From Pseudomonas corrugata (lineage in GTDB: Bacteria; Pseudomonadota; Gammaproteobacteria; Pseudomonadales; Pseudomonadaceae): 64,000 nt of DNA. Below the pieces are notes generated by a model. It had not been told where the DNA came from, made no database searches, and saw only the letters and a list, made by a program, of their open reading frames with translations. The first letter of the stretch is position 1; the number at the start of each line of letters is the position of its first letter. The translations under genes and the position numbers were made by a program. The DNA lies in NCBI RefSeq assembly GCF_001269905.1, contig NZ_LHVK01000004.1:62001-126000 (forward strand). Direction: 5' to 3'. Below, in pieces: positions 59,668 to 64,000 of this stretch.

Positions 59668-60585
59668 TCACGGTTGATGTTTGTATTGAGCAAGCAGGTT
59701 GGCGCGCAGGTTGGGGGCATCGATCGAGAACAGGAATTTCTGGTCCTCGGCCGGCGTGTTCTGTCGGACATAGTCGACATAGTTGATTAACGTATCTGCC
59801 GAGAAGCAGTGCCCGCAGCGCGCCACGTTATCCAGGTACAGCTGCCGGCGCGAAAACCCGAGGCGTGTTTCCTTGAGCTGCGTCACGGGGCGGAAGATGT
59901 TGTTGCAAAACACTTTGCTGACATCGGCCAGGGTTACCGCGCAAGACTCCAGTACGTCATTCAGGATTCGCCCGTAAAGTTCAGGCTCGTCTTTCCCGTG
60001 ATTGGACGTGATCGGATCCTGGCTGACACCGAAACGCGCGGACACTATTTCCAGGCCCGGCCCATCGCAACGGGTCACCAGGCAACTGGCCGCCGAATCG
60101 CTGAGCAAGGCAAAGTTGTTGAAGCGTATGGACTCGTCGTAGACCTTGTCGGCGGTGATGATCAGGATGTTGTTGTAGATCCCGCTGCGCACCATGCTTT
60201 CAGCCATCACGATCGCACTCATGAAACTGATGCAGTTGTTCAGCGTGATGCCGATGGGAAACGCTTTCTTCAGTTCCAGACGTTCATACAGTCGAACGTT
60301 GTAATTGATGTACTCGATCTCGTTTCCGGGAAAACAGGTCGAGCAGAACATGACGAAATCGACATCGTCCGAAGATACGCGGCTCTGGGCCAGGGTCTGG
60401 CGAGCGGACCTGATGCCCAGGTCGAATATGTCGCCGTCGGTCTTGAAGTAACTTCCCCAGCCAAATACCGAGGGTTCATCCGGATAACCAAAGCGATCAA
60501 GCATATTCTTGAAGTCAGGCACATCGTGATAAGGACGTTCGACTTCACCCAAGGCGTAGGAACAAGCGTCAATCATTATGCGCAT
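59668..60585 (-). CDS. KAS III-like (FabH-fold) enzyme with altered catalytic residues
   Basis: A 305-residue thiolase-fold enzyme. The nucleophile Cys118 is in TLNNCISFMSAI. At the position of the FabH His (VPHQAN) there is Asn (FCNNIFRP, N228), and at the FabH Asn (GNTSAAS) there is His (GHCFSAD, H259). This exchanged His/Asn pair suggests changed chemistry, e.g. acyl transfer between carrier and acceptor instead of decarboxylating condensation. ATG 60585 follows TAAGGAC. Alignment by eye only. Confidence 0.82.
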   Translation of the reverse strand: MRIMIDACSYALGEVERPYHDVPDFKNMLDRFGYPDEPSVFGWGSYFKTDGDIFDLGIRSARQTLAQSRVSSDDVDFVMFCSTCFPGNEIEYINYNVRLYERLELKKAFPIGITLNNCISFMSAIVMAESMVRSGIYNNILIITADKVYDESIRFNNFALLSDSAASCLVTRCDGPGLEIVSARFGVSQDPITSNHGKDEPELYGRILNDVLESCAVTLADVSKVFCNNIFRPVTQLKETRLGFSRRQLYLDNVARCGHCFSADTLINYVDYVRQNTPAEDQKFLFSIDAPNLRANLLAQYKHQP

Positions 60586-60638
60586 GCGCGTTCGTCCTTA
60601 TACAGAACAGGGCCGGAGACGATCCGGCCCGACAGTGA

Positions 60639-61583
60639 TCAGGCAGGGATGAACGGCTCGCCCAGCATGTTCTTTTCGCGAATGCGGTTATGGGTATAGC
60701 GGTTCTCGCCCGACACCACGACAGCGCCGTAGTTTTCGAGGCTGACCTCTCCACCGAACTCGTGAAGCATGTCGGTATCGGGGTGGATAAGGACTTCCGG
60801 CGGTACGTAGCGAGCGGAGTACCCCAGGCGCATCTTGTCGGTCAGCCCCAGGTGCGGCAGCGAGGAGTGCAGTACCGTCGACCAGAAAATCACGCATTCG
60901 CCGGCTTTCATCTCGAAGTAGACCGCTTTCGACTCGTCAGGCTTCCAATCCGGATCGACCTGCAGGTCGCGGTAGTCGTAGCCCCACAATCCACGGCGGA
61001 CGCCATCCTTGACGAGGTCATTGTTTTTCTCGGGGTTGAATATCAGACGCTTTTCTTCGTCGTAATGCATCATGTTGTGGGTGCCGGGGACGATCGCCAT
61101 GCAGGCCGTGTCTTTCATCGTGTCGGTGAAAGCGGTCCAGGCGGTCAGCGTCCCGCGCCGCCCCGAGTCATCAGGCCAGACGATATGAGGACGCCCCGCC
61201 ACCCCGGCGAAGGTGTTCGCCTGGTGCCAGTCGGTCCCGGCATCTCCCGGGTACTTCGAGAAGAACTCGGTGCGCCAGCACAACAAGTCTTTGCCCATGA
61301 GGCTGCGCACTTTATGTACGATCCTGGGGTTACAGACATGTTGACCGAGAAAAGGGATATCCAGATGCCGGTCATAGTTGGCGAGATTATTATTGCCTGC
61401 GTTGGAGATTGTATTGTCGGAATAAACGGCATTGCTGCGATCGAGTGTCTGCAGACGCACTGTTCGCCATTGCCGCTCCATCTCTTCCGGCTCATAGACC
61501 TTGAACGGCTTTACATATCCATTCTTGAAGAAAAAAGCAATTTCCTCATCGCTAAGTCCGAAGTCTTCTTTTAACGCGTCCAA
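60639..61583 (-). CDS. SyrB2-type Fe(II)/2-oxoglutarate-dependent chlorinase
   Basis: The product resembles SyrB2/CmaB aliphatic halogenases along its whole length (GTDWHQANTF, GVRRGLWGYDYRDLQ, FWSTVLHSSLPH). The usual iron-binding H-x-D/E is H-x-A here (WHQA), which leaves a site for chloride, and the distal His lies in VLHSSLPH, 119 residues later. Arg in KMRLGYSARY fits 2-oxoglutarate binding. I chose TTG 61583 because AAGGAG lies 8 bases upstream and the 314-residue length equals SyrB2; the frame opens to ATG 61619. Such enzymes chlorinate unactivated carbons on carrier-bound amino acids; a carrier gene is two genes downstream. Confidence 0.92.
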   Translation of the reverse strand: MDALKEDFGLSDEEIAFFFKNGYVKPFKVYEPEEMERQWRTVRLQTLDRSNAVYSDNTISNAGNNNLANYDRHLDIPFLGQHVCNPRIVHKVRSLMGKDLLCWRTEFFSKYPGDAGTDWHQANTFAGVAGRPHIVWPDDSGRRGTLTAWTAFTDTMKDTACMAIVPGTHNMMHYDEEKRLIFNPEKNNDLVKDGVRRGLWGYDYRDLQVDPDWKPDESKAVYFEMKAGECVIFWSTVLHSSLPHLGLTDKMRLGYSARYVPPEVLIHPDTDMLHEFGGEVSLENYGAVVVSGENRYTHNRIREKNMLGEPFIPA

Positions 61584-61635
61584 GGTAAATCTCCTTGCCT
61601 TCTCAGTGTGGAAGATCAATGTTTTGCGTGACGAC

Positions 61636-63105
61636 TCAGTTGAATACGCAAGTTTCGTATCGGGACGATATGTTCTTGCGCTGCAGTTTCAGGTTTCGGG
61701 TCAGCAAACCGTTCTCGGCGGTGAACGGTTCGGTGGACAGGAAATAGTTGCGTATCGGTACACTGGCGCCGGCGTTGTAATCACTGATGGTTTTTTCAAT
61801 CAGTTGCCGGGAGCCCGAATCAATCTGTTCGACCACCAGCAACATCCCCAGGTGGGGTCGGCTGGCACCCAGCGCTACGGCATACTGCACGCAAGGCAGG
61901 CTGTTGAATGATTGTTCGACGGCAGTGGGATGAACCTTCTGGCCACCCGAGGTGATGATCGTGTCGTTCTTGCGACCCTCGATGAAAATAAAACCCTCAT
62001 CGTCGATGCGACCGACGTCGCCCGTGGCGATCGCGACTTCATCCCGATACACCGCTTGTTCGACATCAACAGGCTGGTCCACATAACCGCAGGTCAACCG
62101 TTGACTCGACCTGAGTAGAATTTCCCCGTCACTTTCCAGCGTCACGCTGCCTGGAACCAATGCCCGTCCCACCGAGCCGGGCCGGTTATGCTGGAGAGTG
62201 TTGACTGCGATAGGGCCGTACTCCGTCATGCCATAGGCTTCGAGCAGCGGTAGCCCACCAGCGCGATACCCCTCCAGGATGGCCGACGGCAGTGCAGCCA
62301 TGCCACTCCACATCTGCCGCATGCCAGTACCGAACAACTCGCGCAGCTTCTCGCCGCGTCCATCCGCCAGGCGCCACATCGAGTCATAGAAAAGCGGAGG
62401 GGCCAGAAACAGGCTGGGGGACGTTTGCTTCAGGGCCTGCATGACGTTCTGCATGTCACTGAGAACGATGTCGATGCCGGTATCGATGCACCCGTAGATC
62501 AACAACTTCTGCTGATAATTGGAGAGGGGCAGGAAGATCAGGAAATTGTCGTCCTGTCGTGCACCGATGGCTGAAAAAAACTGCCGGGCATTCAGCAGGA
62601 CGGTCGCGTTATTGACACGAATCTTCTTCTGTTTGCCGCTCGTCCCGGACGAAAAAATAATGGGACCTGCAACCGGAGCGAATGCATTCGAACAGGCCGG
62701 GTTGCGGAACAGCCTCAAGCCCTGGAGTGTTCCAATGGGTTCCCACGGACCGGTGTCCACCTCATCAAGGAACAAGGCGCTGACCAGCAGAAAGGCAATG
62801 TTCTGCTGGCCGATGTCGACCAGGGCGCTCCCGGCGGTTTTCTCGGGAACCTGCAGGGCGATACAGCCGATATCCAACAAGGCGAGATCCAGTAGAAAAG
62901 CCGCCTTGCCATTTTCGGCGATCACTGCGACCTGCATGCCCGCCTTCAGTCCAAACTCACCGAGCTGCCGCGAAACAAGCGAAACAGCCTGGTACAAGTC
63001 AGAGAACCGGACACGCTCCATTTCAGTACGCCCATGAAACACAACCGTATTTCGCCGGTTCTCTTTCAACTTTGAAATCAGTGTTTGCAGTCCTTCACTT
63101 CTCAC
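61636..63105 (-). CDS. AMP-forming acyl/amino-acid ligase
   Basis: A 489-residue ANL-superfamily enzyme: phosphate loop FSSGTSGKQKK (about 151-161), AYGMTEYGP, TGDVG, and the catalytic Lys in ENGLLTRNLKLQRK at the C-terminus, a segment like long-chain acyl-CoA ligases. It should activate a carboxylate and load CoA or the carrier protein. I favour GTG 63105 (GCAGGAG upstream) over ATG 63132. It is the first gene of the reverse operon, followed by the chlorinase after 52 bp. Substrate unknown. Confidence 0.87.
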   Translation of the reverse strand: MRSEGLQTLISKLKENRRNTVVFHGRTEMERVRFSDLYQAVSLVSRQLGEFGLKAGMQVAVIAENGKAAFLLDLALLDIGCIALQVPEKTAGSALVDIGQQNIAFLLVSALFLDEVDTGPWEPIGTLQGLRLFRNPACSNAFAPVAGPIIFSSGTSGKQKKIRVNNATVLLNARQFFSAIGARQDDNFLIFLPLSNYQQKLLIYGCIDTGIDIVLSDMQNVMQALKQTSPSLFLAPPLFYDSMWRLADGRGEKLRELFGTGMRQMWSGMAALPSAILEGYRAGGLPLLEAYGMTEYGPIAVNTLQHNRPGSVGRALVPGSVTLESDGEILLRSSQRLTCGYVDQPVDVEQAVYRDEVAIATGDVGRIDDEGFIFIEGRKNDTIITSGGQKVHPTAVEQSFNSLPCVQYAVALGASRPHLGMLLVVEQIDSGSRQLIEKTISDYNAGASVPIRNYFLSTEPFTAENGLLTRNLKLQRKNISSRYETCVFN

Positions 63106-63172
63106 GCTGCTCGCTCCTGCGTCCGATGGCATCGGTGGTCAGAGCCTACTACCGGCAACCGCCCTCGTGGCG

Positions 63173-63215
63173 TTGCGTTAGGTTTTTGCAGTGGCCTTTA
63201 GTTTTGCTAACGCAA
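63173..63215. promoter_or_regulatory. inverted repeat TTGCGTTAG-N25-CTAACGCAA
   Basis: A perfect 9-bp inverted pair between the divergent ligase operon (start 63105) and exporter (start 63378). The halves match those at the LysR promoter and the forward operon, so it is a candidate site for the cluster regulator. Confidence 0.6.
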
Positions 63216-63377
63216 GTTGCGGAGCATGTCGGGGCCTGGGTATTTTCAGGCGTCTTCGTAGCGCCTTGTCAGCCGATCATGAAGGCGAGGACGTGCGATT
63301 TTTTTCGAGGACATCGTTCGACGGTCCATGCTTTCGTCACTCACCGGTCATGCGATTGGCCCCACCGGAGTTCCATC

Positions 63378-64000
63378 ATGTCGTCGCGAAACTTGCTGTT
63401 CTACGGTGTCGTTGCGCTGTCCACGGCTTGTGACCAGGCCGTATTGACCGGTGTGATCTGGATGTCGCTGAAACTGTCCGGTTCGAGCGTGCCCCTGGGT
63501 GTCGTCCTGTGTCTCTCGGTGGCGGTACCGTTCGCGCTGGACCTGGTGAGTCGAGGGCGAGCGGCCAACATCGGCGCCGCCTGGCTGGTCACGTTGCGTG
63601 TCGCCGCCTTTGTCATTGCGGCGCTCTTTGCCTGGTTTGGGCTGGCCACGGCCCTCGGTGTATTCCTGCTGATCGCGCTGATGGTGGGTACGGTCGACTT
63701 CCTTACAGCCAGCTCCCTGGAAATCGAGAATACCCGCCGGGTCGTCGCCGGCTGGCTACCGGCGGACGATGCCGCGCGCTATATGCAAACCGCCATCCAG
63801 GTCGGTGGCTTCACGGGCTCGTTGGCAGGCGGAGCACTGTTGGGCCTGCTCGATGACTCGGTCTTTCTGATCGCCGTGGCACTGACGGGAGCGGCCCTCA
63901 GCCCGGTCTTGCTGGCTGGCAGGATGAAACGCAGCGTCGCGATCGAGACTCCAGGTCCTGCACCCACGCAGGCCAGGAAAACCTCTGACGATACCTTCGA
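63378..64000 (+). CDS. MFS-type transporter (partial, cut by window end)
   Basis: The frame from ATG 63378 stays open for 207 codons to the window end. It begins MSSRNLLFYGVVALSTACDQ and shows about six hydrophobic segments with the short cytoplasmic loops of an MFS N-terminal half (LEIENTRRVVAGWLPADDAARY between segments). It is divergent from the ligase operon and likely exports or confers resistance to the cluster product. The C-terminal half lies outside the window. Confidence 0.75.
   Translation, partial: MSSRNLLFYGVVALSTACDQAVLTGVIWMSLKLSGSSVPLGVVLCLSVAVPFALDLVSRGRAANIGAAWLVTLRVAAFVIAALFAWFGLATALGVFLLIALMVGTVDFLTASSLEIENTRRVVAGWLPADDAARYMQTAIQVGGFTGSLAGGALLGLLDDSVFLIAVALTGAALSPVLLAGRMKRSVAIETPGPAPTQARKTSDDTF

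Noticed and set aside
60639..61583. Ordinary phytanoyl-CoA-type hydroxylase
   Set aside because: The iron-binding Asp/Glu is Ala (WHQA) and similarity to SyrB2-type enzymes runs along the whole protein.

Overview
The window looks like a chromosome segment of a fluorescent Pseudomonas (P. fluorescens group). The basis is gene order, GC-rich codon use and many copies of the Pseudomonas REP palindrome (tgtgggagcgagcctgctcgcg and its complement), usually paired as REPINs between genes. From about 0.2 to 36.8 kb the gene order follows the P. aeruginosa PA3979-PA4020 region as I remember it; no alignment was run. I found no tRNA, rRNA, CRISPR array or insertion sequence.

Layout. (1) 0-15 kb, mainly forward: tRNA modification (miaB), phoH-ybeY-corC-lnt, leuS-lptE-holA, the ribosome rescue gene arfA with a hairpin inside its coding region, a lytic transglycosylase, and ldcA on the reverse strand. 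(2) 15.4-27 kb, reverse: lipoate synthesis (lipB-lipA with ybeD) followed upstream by cell-elongation and wall genes dacA, rlpA, mltB, rodA, mrdA, then rlmH, rsfS, nadD, proA. (3) 27-37 kb: DNA repair glycosylase mpg, a DedA-PAP2 fusion, lrgAB, a MaoC-type hydratase, a MORN-repeat/caspase-like lipoprotein, ubiX and mpl. (4) 37-45 kb: ethanolamine catabolism without microcompartment genes: a sigma-54 activator, aldehyde dehydrogenase, permease and eutBC, with two visible -24/-12 promoters. (5) 45-49 kb: GNAT, DedA, MtfA-like peptidase, ppa and an S24 repressor preceded by two matching operator-like palindromes.

(6) 49-53.5 kb is accessory: an Mrr-type endonuclease with an unknown partner, a DUF6124 gene with a long structured leader, a GNAT gene flanked by ~106-bp direct repeats, and a DUF1737 gene.

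(7) 53.5-64 kb (running off the end) is the most interesting part: a compact biosynthetic cluster that I do not recognise as any described pathway. It holds an ArgP-like LysR regulator; a forward operon (unknown protein, PAT-type acetyltransferase, SAM methyltransferase, hexapeptide-repeat protein, amidohydrolase); and a convergent operon coding an AMP-forming ligase, a SyrB2-type non-haem iron/2-oxoglutarate chlorinase with the diagnostic His-x-Ala motif, a KAS III-like enzyme with apparently exchanged His and Asn catalytic positions, a free-standing carrier protein and a TTC38-like TPR protein. An MFS-type exporter starts divergently and is cut by the window end. Inverted GCGTTA/TAACGC repeats lie before the regulator, before the forward operon and in the ligase/exporter intergenic region, so the three units may form one regulon. 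A plausible reading is that the ligase loads an acid on the carrier protein, the chlorinase halogenates it there, the KAS III-like protein transfers or condenses it, the forward operon tailors the product, and the acetyltransferase and exporter protect the producer.
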